In this document: piece after piece, positions 45,538 through 53,992 of the stretch
Numbering within the stretch: position 1 is the stretch's first letter
Layout: each line of letters starts with the position of its first letter
NCBI GenBank assembly: GCA_032250805.1
Contig: JAVVEM010000001.1
Coordinates: 1-64,000 of the forward strand
DNA: 64,000 nucleotides
Direction: 5' to 3'
DNA from: B18-G4 sp032250805
GTDB lineage: Bacteria > Bacteroidota > Bacteroidia > Bacteroidales > B18-G4
Made by a program: the position numbers and the translations under genes
The notes under the pieces: generated by a model
Told to the model about the DNA's origin: nothing
Database searches by the model: none
The model's input: the letters and a program-made list of their open reading frames with translations, nothing else

Positions 45538-45545
45538 TATCTTTG
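45538..45545 (+). promoter_or_regulatory. -7 promoter element of menG
   Basis: TATCTTTG matches TAnnTTTG, 28 bases before the ATG at 45574. Confidence 0.65.
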
Positions 45546-45573
45546 CAAAAAAATAATCTACTTTTAAACCATA

Positions 45574-46299
45574 ATGGATAAAGAAGCAGCAGCAAGGCGG
45601 CCACTGTTCCGCATGTTCAACGAAGTGCCCGGAAAATATGATCTCATGAACCGCATCCTTACGCTGGGACAGGATGAACGCTGGCGAAAAAAGGCAGTGG
45701 AGCTTTGCCTGAATGAGAAGCCTGAAAAGGTACTTGATATATGCACAGGAACTGCCGACCTGGCTTTGCGGATTGCACGTATGGCAGATACCGGCACCCA
45801 GGTCATTGCCAGCGACTTCAGCCAGCCCATGCTGGATGTTGCAGCCGAAAAAGCCTCAAGGCTGAAGGGCTCCAGAGTAAACTTTGTACTTGCCGATACT
45901 GCCGACCTGCCTTTCGAAGATAACAGCTTCGACGTAACAACAATAGGTTTTGCATTCCGCAACCTCACCTATAAAAACAAGTTTGCCGGACAGTATCTTT
46001 CTGAAATCCTGCGTACACTGAAACCGGGCGGAATGTTCATTATTGCTGAATCAAGCCAGCCCAAAAATACCATTCTTCGCTTTGGTTTCAGGATCTACCT
46101 CAAAGTTTGGGTTGAATGGTTGGGAGGCGCGTTGTCGGGACACAGGAAAGCCTATCGCTATCTGGCAGTATCGGCCAGAAATTATTACAGCCCGGGAGAA
46201 GTAAAAATGTTGCTTGAGGAACATGGATTTGTTGATTTTAACGACCGCCTGATGCTTGGCGGCTCCGCTGCAATATATACTGCAATGAAACCCAGGTAG
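45574..46299 (+). CDS. menG: Demethylmenaquinone methyltransferase
   Basis: The 241-residue SAM-dependent enzyme methylates demethylmenaquinone in the last step of menaquinone synthesis (UbiE/MenG family). Motifs are VPGKYDLMNRILTLGQDERWRKKAV (family N-terminus), VLDICTGTADLALRIA (SAM motif I), FEDNSFDVTTIGFAFRNL (motif with GFGLRN-like core) and LKPGGMFIIAE. It is a single-gene unit divergent from the flavoprotein gene. ubiE is the older name. Confidence 0.95.
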   Translation: MDKEAAARRPLFRMFNEVPGKYDLMNRILTLGQDERWRKKAVELCLNEKPEKVLDICTGTADLALRIARMADTGTQVIASDFSQPMLDVAAEKASRLKGSRVNFVLADTADLPFEDNSFDVTTIGFAFRNLTYKNKFAGQYLSEILRTLKPGGMFIIAESSQPKNTILRFGFRIYLKVWVEWLGGALSGHRKAYRYLAVSARNYYSPGEVKMLLEEHGFVDFNDRLMLGGSAAIYTAMKPR

Positions 46300-46407
46300 T
46301 TTGCCGAAAATAGTTTCGTATTGACAGTCCACAATAAAGGATTTTTTTGGCAAAACTTCCGCTCATAAGTACGAACAAAAACGTATCTTATTAAGCAGCT
46401 ATCGTTG

Positions 46408-46415
46408 TAAATTTG
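46408..46415 (+). promoter_or_regulatory. -7 promoter element of the two-component kinase gene
   Basis: TAAATTTG matches TAnnTTTG and ends four bases before the ATG at 46420. A leaderless transcript is possible. Confidence 0.45.
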
Positions 46416-46419
46416 TACT

Positions 46420-47355
46420 ATGGAAATAAAAATAGCATTAATATTATCAGTAGTTGCGCAATTTATTGCCTTCCTGATCACAATAAGCCTGATCCCTAAA
46501 ACCAGGTTCAATGTAGCATGGATAAGTATTTCAATAGGGTTTTTGTTAATGGCCGTGCGCAGACTCATAGAGGTAATTTATTTTTTTCAGGAAATACCTT
46601 CGTATAAAACCACTATCATAAACAGTTGGATTGCTGTTATAATTTCCATCACCATGCTGTTATCTTCATTTTATATCCGTAAAATATTTGAGATGCTCAA
46701 TCGCATGTATCAAATGAGAAAAGAAAGTGAGACAAAATTGCTTACAGCAATTATATCGACCGAAGAAAAGGAAAGAAAGAATTTTTCAAAAGAACTGCAT
46801 GATGGCCTGGGACCGGTATTATCATCAGCGAAAATGACCATTTCGGCAATAAACAAAGCCAACATTGAAAAACAAAATACCGACTTACTTGAAAAGGTTG
46901 AAAAATTGGTTGACAATGCCATTTTAACCACCAGGGAAATTTCGAATCACTTAACACCTCATGTACTTGAACGCTATGGCTTAAAAAAAGCCATGGAAAC
47001 GTTTATCCGGAACATCATGATAAAAGACTCAATACAAATAGAAATATCGTCGAATATTGAAAAACGGCGATTTAAAAATAATATTGAGGTCATGCTGTAC
47101 CGTATATTTTGTGAACTGATCAATAATACACAAAAACATGCATTTGCCTCAAAAGTTTCTATATCGCTAACTGTCAATGATGATACTCTTGAACTAAAAT
47201 ACAACGACAACGGAACAGGCTTCGACAGTAAACATGAAAAATATGGAATGGGATTGACAAATATAGTATCAAGAGTGAAATCACTGCAGGGTTCAATTGA
47301 ATTGATCAGCACTCCCAATAACGGATTTTATGCATGTATAAGACTTCCTTTATGA
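46420..47355 (+). CDS. NarL/DegS-type membrane sensor histidine kinase
   Basis: The 311-residue kinase has three N-terminal transmembrane helices (about 4-24, 29-48 and 67-88) with almost no external loop. A HisKA_3 phosphorylation segment follows, with His127 in EKERKNFSKELHDGLGPVLSS, and an HATPase_c domain (about 215-310; IFCELINNTQKHA, YNDNGTGFD, GMGLTNIVSRVKSL). The lack of a sensory loop suggests it senses a membrane or cytoplasmic signal. Its stop overlaps the regulator start by four bases (ATGA). Confidence 0.94.
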   Translation: MEIKIALILSVVAQFIAFLITISLIPKTRFNVAWISISIGFLLMAVRRLIEVIYFFQEIPSYKTTIINSWIAVIISITMLLSSFYIRKIFEMLNRMYQMRKESETKLLTAIISTEEKERKNFSKELHDGLGPVLSSAKMTISAINKANIEKQNTDLLEKVEKLVDNAILTTREISNHLTPHVLERYGLKKAMETFIRNIMIKDSIQIEISSNIEKRRFKNNIEVMLYRIFCELINNTQKHAFASKVSISLTVNDDTLELKYNDNGTGFDSKHEKYGMGLTNIVSRVKSLQGSIELISTPNNGFYACIRLPL

Positions 47356-47996
47356 AAAACGATTTGAAAATATATATTGTTGATGATCATTCACTATTTC
47401 GTGAAGGCTTAAGATTTTTATTGAGCAGCAGTGAATACATTTCTGAAATTAAGGAGGCTGAAAATGGTAAAACCTTTCTCACCAATGTTGAAGCATTTAA
47501 ACCAGATGTGGTATTGATGGATATTGAAATGCCTGAAATGAATGGGATTGAAGCCACAAAGGAAGCATTAAAGCTTATACCCGACCTCAAAATCATTGCA
47601 CTGTCGATGTATTCCGATGAAAATTTTTACACCGAAATGATTGATGCCGGTGCCAAAGGTTTTTTAATTAAGAATTCACAGTTTCGTGATGTTCAAACTG
47701 CAATATTGGAAGTCCTGAATGGCAGAAATTATTTTTCTCCTGAAATAATTTCTTCAATTGTAGCTGGGTTAAACCGCAAACACGAGGAGATTGATAGTAA
47801 AGAACTCACAAAACGTGAGATCGAAATACTCATTAATATTTGTATGGGCTTATCGAACTCAGAGATTGCCGAACATTTATTTATAAGCAAACGCACTGTT
47901 GACAAACACAGGGAAAATATTCTCTTCAAAACGCAATCAAAAAACACTGCGGAATTGGTAGTTTACGCAATTAAAAACAGGTTTTTTGAAGTTTAA
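47352..47996 (+). CDS. NarL/LuxR-family response regulator
   Basis: The start at 47352 (MKNDLKIYIVDDHS) overlaps the kinase stop. The 214-residue protein has a receiver domain with the phosphoacceptor Asp57 (VVLMDIEMPEMNG) and Lys in AKGFLIKNS, and a LuxR-type helix-turn-helix (about 148-210; LTKREIEILINICMGLSNSEIAEHL, SKRTVDKHRENI). It is the partner of the preceding kinase. The next gene downstream is pstS, 282 bases away, which makes the phosphate transporter a possible target. Confidence 0.95.
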   Translation: MKNDLKIYIVDDHSLFREGLRFLLSSSEYISEIKEAENGKTFLTNVEAFKPDVVLMDIEMPEMNGIEATKEALKLIPDLKIIALSMYSDENFYTEMIDAGAKGFLIKNSQFRDVQTAILEVLNGRNYFSPEIISSIVAGLNRKHEEIDSKELTKREIEILINICMGLSNSEIAEHLFISKRTVDKHRENILFKTQSKNTAELVVYAIKNRFFEV

Positions 47997-48024
47997 GTCA
48001 CAGCATTCCCTCCACCTTCAACAT

Positions 48025-48058
48025 ACGTTTTTCAACTTAGGAATAAGCCTAAAAACGT
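48025..48058 (+). terminator. Inverted repeat after the response regulator gene
   Basis: ACGTTTTT (48025-48032) faces AAAAACGT (48051-48058), with TTAGG/CCTAA as an alternative inner stem. It may end the two-component transcript; it lacks a long T-run on the plus strand. Confidence 0.4.
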
Positions 48059-48192
48059 AATTATAAAATGCGCCAATAAGCGGTTTTTAATCACACTGTC
48101 TATTCCGAACTTTGACCAATTATAATTAATGGCATTAAACCCCGGGGCAAGCTCTGGACTCATATTTCCGCAGCAAGCTACGGGTAATTTAG

Positions 48193-48262
48193 CCACCTCT
48201 TCTCGCCCACACGCTGCCGCTGAAGCTTTAGCGTAAGCGTCAGAAGCGAAACGCGCAGGTGG
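48193..48262. repeat. 70-nt nested hairpin just before pstS
   Basis: CCACCT (48193-48198) pairs with AGGTGG (48257-48262). Inside, CTTCT faces AGAAG, and the centre is a near-palindrome (ACGCT..CGCT..AGCG..AGCGT). It ends 16 bases before the pstS ATG. It may be a palindromic dispersed element or a structured leader that hides the ribosome site. The rest of the 47997-48278 spacer shows no gene. Confidence 0.65.
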
Positions 48263-48278
48263 ATTAAAAATACAGGAT

Positions 48279-49226
48279 ATGAAACGAATAAAAGTTATTT
48301 CATTAGCGCTTATAAGCATTGTTCTGATTAACTCATGCGCATCAAATTCGAGCAAAGAAAATACAGTTAGTATTTCAGGTGCTTTTGCACTTTATCCACT
48401 GGTAGTAAAGTGGTCGGAGGAATATCAAAAGGAGCACCCGGATGTACGGTTTAATATTTCGGGTGGAGGAGCAGGCAAGGGTATGGCAGATGCATTGGCC
48501 GGTGCCGTTGACCTTGGCATGTTCTCGAGAGAAATTTCACAGGCCGAAAAAGACAAAGGCGTATGGTGGGTTGGCCTTACTATTGATGCTGTTGTTCCAA
48601 CTATTAGCAAAAATAACCCTTTTTTTGATTCATTAAAGAAAAGAGGCCTTACCCGCCATGAATTCAGAGCCATTTTTATTGACAACACCATTGTGCGGTG
48701 GAATGAACTTGTGGAAAGCGAAAATAATACCCAAATTTCGGTCTATACCCGTTCCGATGCATGTGGTGCTGCCGGAACATGGGCTGATTACCTGGGAGGT
48801 AAACAGGAAAACCTTATTGGTGTTGGCATTTATGGCGACCCCGGTTTGGCCGAAGCAGTAAGTAAGGATCCATCAGGTATAGCCTTTAATAACACCATAT
48901 TTGCCTACGATATAAAAACAGGAGCAAAACGCGAGGGGATTGAAGTGATCCCGATCGATATTAATGAAAACGGTACAATAGACCCCGAAGAAGATTTTTA
49001 TGATTCGTTCGATAATATGCTGCTTGCCATTGCTGAGGGCATTTATCCTTCACCTCCTGCAAGAGAATTGTATTTTGTTGCAGCAGGAAAGCCCCAAAAA
49101 CAGGCCACCCTCGATTTCATAAAATGGACATTAAGTAAAGGGCAGGATTTTGTTAAAGAAGCAGGGTATGTGCCTGTAGAGCAATCGACAATCGAAACCT
49201 ACTTACATAAATTACAAGACCAATAA
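48279..49226 (+). CDS. pstS: Phosphate ABC transporter substrate-binding lipoprotein
   Basis: The 315-residue protein has a lipobox (LINSC, Cys20) and the PstS fold: ISGAFALYPLVVKWSEEYQKE near residue 33, ISGGGAGKGMADALAGAVDLGMFSRE near 60-90, and a phosphate-loop-like TRSDACGAAGTWADYLGG near 155-175. It captures phosphate in the periplasm and hands it to PstC/PstA. It is the first gene of pstSCAB. No match to the common -7 element is evident upstream; a long hairpin lies there instead. Confidence 0.93.
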   Translation: MKRIKVISLALISIVLINSCASNSSKENTVSISGAFALYPLVVKWSEEYQKEHPDVRFNISGGGAGKGMADALAGAVDLGMFSREISQAEKDKGVWWVGLTIDAVVPTISKNNPFFDSLKKRGLTRHEFRAIFIDNTIVRWNELVESENNTQISVYTRSDACGAAGTWADYLGGKQENLIGVGIYGDPGLAEAVSKDPSGIAFNNTIFAYDIKTGAKREGIEVIPIDINENGTIDPEEDFYDSFDNMLLAIAEGIYPSPPARELYFVAAGKPQKQATLDFIKWTLSKGQDFVKEAGYVPVEQSTIETYLHKLQDQ

Positions 49227-49244
49227 TAAAAAGGTTCCCGGCTG

Positions 49245-50135
49245 ATGTTATTCAGAAGGATATTTGTTGACAGGCTTTCATCAACATGGATGGTAATATC
49301 AATTTCCATCATCCTTGCCCTGCCTCTTGCCATTGGTATCGGCTTGTATGTTAAAGCAATGCCACTATTGGACATAAAGCCCCTGAGCGAACTTATCGGT
49401 TCAGACATATGGTTGCCGCATGAAAGAGAATTTGGATTTCTGCCCTTTATCCTGGGTTCCTTGTATGTCACTCTGATTGCTTTCTTATTGTCGGCCCCCG
49501 TGTGCTTACTTGCCGCAATATATCTAACCCAGTTTTCATCAAAACAATTTATGCGCTTTATGCACCCTGTTATTGATATTCTGGCCGGCCTGCCCTCGGT
49601 TATTTATGGTGTTTGGGGAATTATCGTTATAGTGCCGTTCATTTCTGATTATCTGGCTCCCCTATTTGGGGAAAAAAGTTCGGGATATACCATTCTGGCA
49701 GGAGGAATAGTGCTGGCTGTTATGTGTATACCGTATATTCTGAATATGCTGATCGAAGTTTTCAATACGATACCTACCGGGCTAAAAGAAGCATCGTTAT
49801 CGCTGGGGTCCACCTTTTGGGAAACTGTAAAACATGTTGTAATAAAAAAAAGTATTCCAGGGATAATATCGGCATTTGGATTGGGCATTGCCAAAGCCTT
49901 TGGCGAAACAATGGCTGTGATGATGGTTGTCGGGAATATGGTGCAAACCAGCTTTCACCTGTTCGATGCAGCTTATCCCCTTCCGGCACTTATTGCCAAT
50001 AACTATGGAGAAATGCTATCCATACCCATGTATGACTCCGCACTGATGTTTGCTGCCCTGTTGCTGTTTTGCATCATTCTGCTGATAAATCTTGTTTTCA
50101 GGTATTTCATTTACAGAACCAGGAAAAATGAATAA
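49245..50135 (+). CDS. pstC: Phosphate ABC transporter permease PstC
   Basis: The 296-residue permease has about six transmembrane helices, the phosphate-permease segment LAGLPSVIYGVWGI, and the coupling loop PTGLKEASLSLGSTFWETVKHVVIKKSIPG. It forms the membrane channel with PstA. The start is 18 bases past pstS. It overlaps pstA by eight bases. Confidence 0.95.
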   Translation: MLFRRIFVDRLSSTWMVISISIILALPLAIGIGLYVKAMPLLDIKPLSELIGSDIWLPHEREFGFLPFILGSLYVTLIAFLLSAPVCLLAAIYLTQFSSKQFMRFMHPVIDILAGLPSVIYGVWGIIVIVPFISDYLAPLFGEKSSGYTILAGGIVLAVMCIPYILNMLIEVFNTIPTGLKEASLSLGSTFWETVKHVVIKKSIPGIISAFGLGIAKAFGETMAVMMVVGNMVQTSFHLFDAAYPLPALIANNYGEMLSIPMYDSALMFAALLLFCIILLINLVFRYFIYRTRKNE

Positions 50136-50982
50136 GCGAAAAATTATTGAAGAGAAAATATTCAGGATTTTGTCGGCTTTTGCAACCTACTCGCTGATTG
50201 CCACACTGGCATTAATCATTGTCCTGATATTTTTAAAGGGTTTTCCTGCTCTATCATGGGATATGATATTTAAAACTCCCAAAGGAGGATACTACTATGG
50301 TGGTGAGGGCGGCGTTTTAAATGCTATTGTGGGCTCACTGTACATCTCTCTTGGAGCAACCATAATTGCAACAATTATCGGTGTTCCTGCAGCCCTGTAT
50401 ATCAATGTGCATTTGTCGAAGCATAAACGAACGCAAAACACAATTCGCTATATTCTTGATGCTTTATGGGGTGTGCCTTCGATCGTTTATGGTGCTTTTG
50501 GTTTTGCCCTGATGCTCTTTTTAGGAATGAATGCCTCCCTGCTTGCAGGAACAATTACAATTGCATTGTTGATCACTCCTATTGTTGTCAGAACATTTGA
50601 CGAAGTCTTAAGCACCATACCCAAAGGATTACATGAAGCTGCACTGGCACTTGGCGCAACCAAAAGCGAAATGGCCTTTAAAATTATATTTAAACAGGGC
50701 TTCCCCGGATTTATTACTGCTTTGCTTCTGGCATTTGGCAGGGGAATTGGCGATGCCGCATCAGTGCTTTTTACCGCCGGTTATACCGACCTTATTCCCA
50801 TTCATCTTGATGAGCCAGCGGCAACCCTGCCTTTGGCAATTTTCTTTCAGTTAGGCTCTCCTATTCCTGAAGTAAGGGAGCGTGCCTTCGCAGCAGCAGC
50901 CATATTAACAATTATTATTCTGGTGATCAGTCTTACTGCCCGTTTTCTTTCAAAAAAATATTCAAAAACCAATTTAAAATGA
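50128..50982 (+). CDS. pstA: Phosphate ABC transporter permease PstA
   Basis: The start at 50128 (MNKRKIIEEKIFRILS) overlaps the pstC stop by eight bases; the longer frame from 50092 is embedded in pstC. The 284-residue permease has about six helices, the paired segment LWGVPSIVYGAFGFAL, and the coupling loop PKGLHEAALALGATKSEMAFKIIFKQGFPG. It partners PstC. Confidence 0.95.
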   Translation: MNKRKIIEEKIFRILSAFATYSLIATLALIIVLIFLKGFPALSWDMIFKTPKGGYYYGGEGGVLNAIVGSLYISLGATIIATIIGVPAALYINVHLSKHKRTQNTIRYILDALWGVPSIVYGAFGFALMLFLGMNASLLAGTITIALLITPIVVRTFDEVLSTIPKGLHEAALALGATKSEMAFKIIFKQGFPGFITALLLAFGRGIGDAASVLFTAGYTDLIPIHLDEPAATLPLAIFFQLGSPIPEVRERAFAAAAILTIIILVISLTARFLSKKYSKTNLK

Positions 50983-51812
50983 GTGGAACAATGTACTTGC
51001 TAAAAGAGGAAATGAAGACCCATGATAAAACGATGAGCATTGTGGATGCTGACATTGAAACAGATTCAATATTGCAAATCAGAAATTTAAATGTCTATGC
51101 AGGAGAACATCACATTTTAAAAAATGTGACCCTCAGAATACCAAAAAATAAAGTTACAGTTCTGCTGGGACCATCGGGCTGCGGAAAAACCACGCTGCTA
51201 AAATGCATCAACAGGCTGACCGACATCTATAAAGAACTTGATGTAACAGGGCACATTTTTCTCGAAAATGATGATGTTTTGCATACATACAAGAATGTAC
51301 CTTCGATCAGGCAAAAGATGGGCCTCCTCAGTCAACGCCCTTATCCACTGCCCATGTCAATCTATAAAAATGTAGCATATGGCATAAAACTTAAAGGTGT
51401 AAGGGATAAAAAACTGATAGCATATCATGTAGAAAAACACTTAAAAGAAGTAGGATTATGGGAGGAGGTAAAAGACCGCCTTCACAATACGCCCGACAGT
51501 CTTTCAATCGGGCAGCAGCAGCGCTTATGTCTTGCACGCGGACTTGCCGTAAAGCCAAGGATAATTCTCGCTGACGAACCAACTTCGGCACTTGACCCGA
51601 TCTCCAGTAAAATTATTGAAAACCTGTTCAGGGATTTGAAAAAACACTACACCATCATATTGGTAACCCATGTGCTCAGACAAGCAGCCAGGCTGGCCGA
51701 CCATGTTGTGTTCATGTCAAATGGTGAAATTGTTGAAGAAGGCAGCCCTGTGAAATTATTCAAAAATCCTGAAACCGATAAGCTAAAAGAATATATGGTT
51801 GACGGAAATTAA
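50979..51812 (+). CDS. pstB: Phosphate ABC transporter ATPase PstB
   Basis: The 277-residue ATPase shows Walker A GPSGCGKTT (about 66-74), Q-loop LLSQRPYPLPMS (family-specific), signature LSIGQQQRLCLARGLA, and Walker B IILADEPTSALDP. The signature has Ile where the usual form is LSGGQ. About 25 extra N-terminal residues precede the fold; a start at the ATG overlapping pstA (ATGA) is assumed. phoU, which usually follows pstB, is absent here. Confidence 0.94.
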   Translation: MSGTMYLLKEEMKTHDKTMSIVDADIETDSILQIRNLNVYAGEHHILKNVTLRIPKNKVTVLLGPSGCGKTTLLKCINRLTDIYKELDVTGHIFLENDDVLHTYKNVPSIRQKMGLLSQRPYPLPMSIYKNVAYGIKLKGVRDKKLIAYHVEKHLKEVGLWEEVKDRLHNTPDSLSIGQQQRLCLARGLAVKPRIILADEPTSALDPISSKIIENLFRDLKKHYTIILVTHVLRQAARLADHVVFMSNGEIVEEGSPVKLFKNPETDKLKEYMVDGN

Positions 51813-51817
51813 TCAAA

Positions 51818-51825
51818 TATATTTG
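51818..51825 (+). promoter_or_regulatory. -7 promoter element upstream of the acyltransferase gene
   Basis: TATATTTG matches TAnnTTTG just after the pstB stop. It predicts a leader of about 90 nt. Confidence 0.55.
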
Positions 51826-51920
51826 TATTTTTATTTTTTTCATCAGCCTTATCAATTGTGGACGGCATGTATGCATGAAGTCCGCAGCCATAAGGACAAA
51901 TTCGATATTAAAGAAAATTA

Positions 51921-52898
51921 TTGGAAAGAAATAAAAATATAGACCTGCTGAAGGGTATCCTCATCATGCTGGTGATCACCGGTCATATTATCCAGGACAA
52001 AGTTGACGGAAACCTGGCAAGATACCTGATCTACAGCTTTCACATGCCACTTTTTATCGGCATCAGCGGTTATCTGGTTAAACTCAGTAAACTCCGCAAC
52101 CTGTCATTTGCAGTAATTGCAAACAAATACCTGTTCAGGGTGGTTATCCCTTGGGTATTCGCCGTTTTCGCCTATGCAATCGCGGTGCGATGGCATGAGC
52201 TAAACGATACCGGATCATTCTTCAGTATCCTGGGCGCATCATTTATCAAACCTTATTTGCATTTATGGTTCATTCCGGCCTTTCTTTCCTGGGTATTCAT
52301 GAGTTGGGCAATTGGCAGGTATCGGCTGGAAATCAGACACCTATTGATCATTTCAGCAATTTATTCATTGGTATTTGTGTTTTTAAGGGAATTTCACGGA
52401 CTCCTTACCCCCTACCCGCTCACAGGAAAGGCAAGTGAAATTTTCCTGCATACCTTCCGCCCATATTATTTTATCTTTTTTGCTTTTGGCATGTATATCA
52501 GGGAAAGACCCGGTAAGCTGATCCCCTACATGGAATGCATACCATTTATCAGCCTGGGAATTGCTGGTCTGGTTTTGTTGTTCTACTACCCCGACAGGAT
52601 ACTGGAAGTGCCCTTAAACTATCTGCTGAACTTTTGCCTGATATACTTTATGATTAGTTCATCGCAAAAAAAACTACTGCCCCCGATCGGTATCATTGAA
52701 TGGATAGGAATAAATTCCCTTGGAATTTATCTGTGGCACGTAATGGCAATCCTGCTAATAAAAGAGCTCGTTGGCACTGAAGATAAAACTCTTTTCTATG
52801 TGGTCGCAATTATTGCTGAAATATTGTTTTTTGCACTTTATGCAGCGTTGAGCAAGCTCAGCCTGATAAACAAATATTTGTTTGGTATGTTGAAATAA
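51921..52898 (+). CDS. Membrane acyltransferase, acyltransferase-3 family
   Basis: The 325-residue protein has about ten transmembrane helices and the family opening RNKNIDLLKGILIMLVITGHIIQ, with the conserved His in GHI, followed by YSFHMPLFIGISGYL. Such enzymes O-acetylate or acylate surface glycans. The start is a TTG at 51921; an in-frame stop lies at 51909-51911, and the first in-frame ATG would cut into the first helix, so a TTG start is likely. It has no glycan genes next to it. Confidence 0.9.
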   Translation: MERNKNIDLLKGILIMLVITGHIIQDKVDGNLARYLIYSFHMPLFIGISGYLVKLSKLRNLSFAVIANKYLFRVVIPWVFAVFAYAIAVRWHELNDTGSFFSILGASFIKPYLHLWFIPAFLSWVFMSWAIGRYRLEIRHLLIISAIYSLVFVFLREFHGLLTPYPLTGKASEIFLHTFRPYYFIFFAFGMYIRERPGKLIPYMECIPFISLGIAGLVLLFYYPDRILEVPLNYLLNFCLIYFMISSSQKKLLPPIGIIEWIGINSLGIYLWHVMAILLIKELVGTEDKTLFYVVAIIAEILFFALYAALSKLSLINKYLFGMLK

Positions 52899-52987
52899 GC
52901 CAATGATCACCATACAATTTCGCTGCATAACAAAAACAGATACCAGAACCCGGGCGCACTTTTGCAAGCGGTTAATAAAAAATCAAT

Positions 52988-52995
52988 TATCTTTG
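52988..52995 (+). promoter_or_regulatory. -7 promoter element of the membrane LytTR gene
   Basis: TATCTTTG matches TAnnTTTG, 38 bases before the ATG at 53034. Confidence 0.65.
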
Positions 52996-53033
52996 GAAAA
53001 TCCCGGGCATGAGCATGTAAAAAGAATACCCTG

Positions 53034-53882
53034 ATGAAGCTGAATAGTAAATTAAATCAATTTATATCCTCCCTGAAAGAAGAGCTTGGGCTATTTCTGA
53101 GCATCAGTTTTGGCGTATTTTTGTTTATCCTGTTTTTTGAACCTTTTTCGCTCGAAGCATTTGATTTCAATAACCGTTTATTATTTGTTGCCGGTATTGC
53201 AGCCATAGTTTTTACGATCATGAGTATTGTGAGAATAGCCATTCCCTGGTTCATCCATAAATACGACGAAAGAAAGCTTGAGCCTGTCTTGCCTCCTTTT
53301 ATAAATAGTTTTATCATCCTTTTGCTGAGTACTGTGGCTATTGTGATTTATATACACTATATAGGCTCGGTTTTGATCAGCTTTTACCTGGTATTTAAGA
53401 TCGGCATCATATGTATTGCCCTTCCGGTATCATTAAGGCTGTTCGACCTGATCAAAGAGCTGAAGACACAAAATGTACTATTGCTCGCCGATAAAGAAAC
53501 AGCGCACAAGAGAGCCGAGGAATACCGTGAGGAATACCTGAACAAACCCTTCGAATTCGTATCAGATCAGGGAGGCGAAAGCCTGAGGGTGCTGATCTCT
53601 GATGTGGCATTTATCAGATCGGCCGATAATTACGTTGAGATCGTATATGAAGAAGACGAACAACTGAAAAGCCGCCTTATTCGAAATACCCTCAAGAATA
53701 TAGAGCAACAATTACAGTCGTACCCGAATTTCATACGCTGTCACAGGACCAGCATCGTTAATTCCCATTATGTCGTTAAACTTCAAAAGGATGGAGGTAG
53801 TTACTCATTGATAATCAATGGTTTTGATGAACGCATTCCGGTATCCAGACAATATCTGCTCAAACTGAAAGAGGCGCTTTAA
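53034..53882 (+). CDS. Membrane-anchored LytTR transcriptional regulator
   Basis: The 282-residue protein has four transmembrane helices (about 15-35, 45-67, 85-105 and 110-135) and a C-terminal LytTR DNA-binding domain (about 180-280; LISDVAFIRSADNYVEIVY, FIRCHRTSIVNSHYVVKL). There is no receiver domain, so it would act as a one-component membrane-bound regulator. Its signal and targets are unknown. The next gene, 110 bases downstream, is the unrecognised 618-residue protein. A hairpin (CAGGGG/CCCCTG, 53936-53952) without a T-run lies between them. Confidence 0.93.
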   Translation: MKLNSKLNQFISSLKEELGLFLSISFGVFLFILFFEPFSLEAFDFNNRLLFVAGIAAIVFTIMSIVRIAIPWFIHKYDERKLEPVLPPFINSFIILLLSTVAIVIYIHYIGSVLISFYLVFKIGIICIALPVSLRLFDLIKELKTQNVLLLADKETAHKRAEEYREEYLNKPFEFVSDQGGESLRVLISDVAFIRSADNYVEIVYEEDEQLKSRLIRNTLKNIEQQLQSYPNFIRCHRTSIVNSHYVVKLQKDGGSYSLIINGFDERIPVSRQYLLKLKEAL

Positions 53883-53992
53883 GTCTTTTGGGGTGAATTG
53901 CATTCGCCACGCACTTTTGCTACTCATCCCGAAAACAGGGGCTTTACCCCTGCCTGCATTGCGTTAATCACAAAAATTTTGCAAACGCTATA

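Noticed and set aside
48193..48262. Integron attC-type recombination site
   Set aside because: It has nested stems but lacks the inverted core sites (RYYYAAC and GTTRRRY) and there is no integrase or cassette array.
48032..48355. 107-residue minus-strand open frame before pstS
   Set aside because: It runs through the hairpin and into the pstS leader peptide, with no plausible start signal or recognisable product.
51921..51950. ATG start further downstream for the acyltransferase
   Set aside because: The first in-frame ATG falls within the first membrane helix and after the conserved DLLKG segment, so the TTG at 51921 is kept.
53936..53952. Rho-independent terminator after the LytTR gene
   Set aside because: CAGGGG/CCCCTG forms a perfect stem but no T-run follows it, so termination is not supported.
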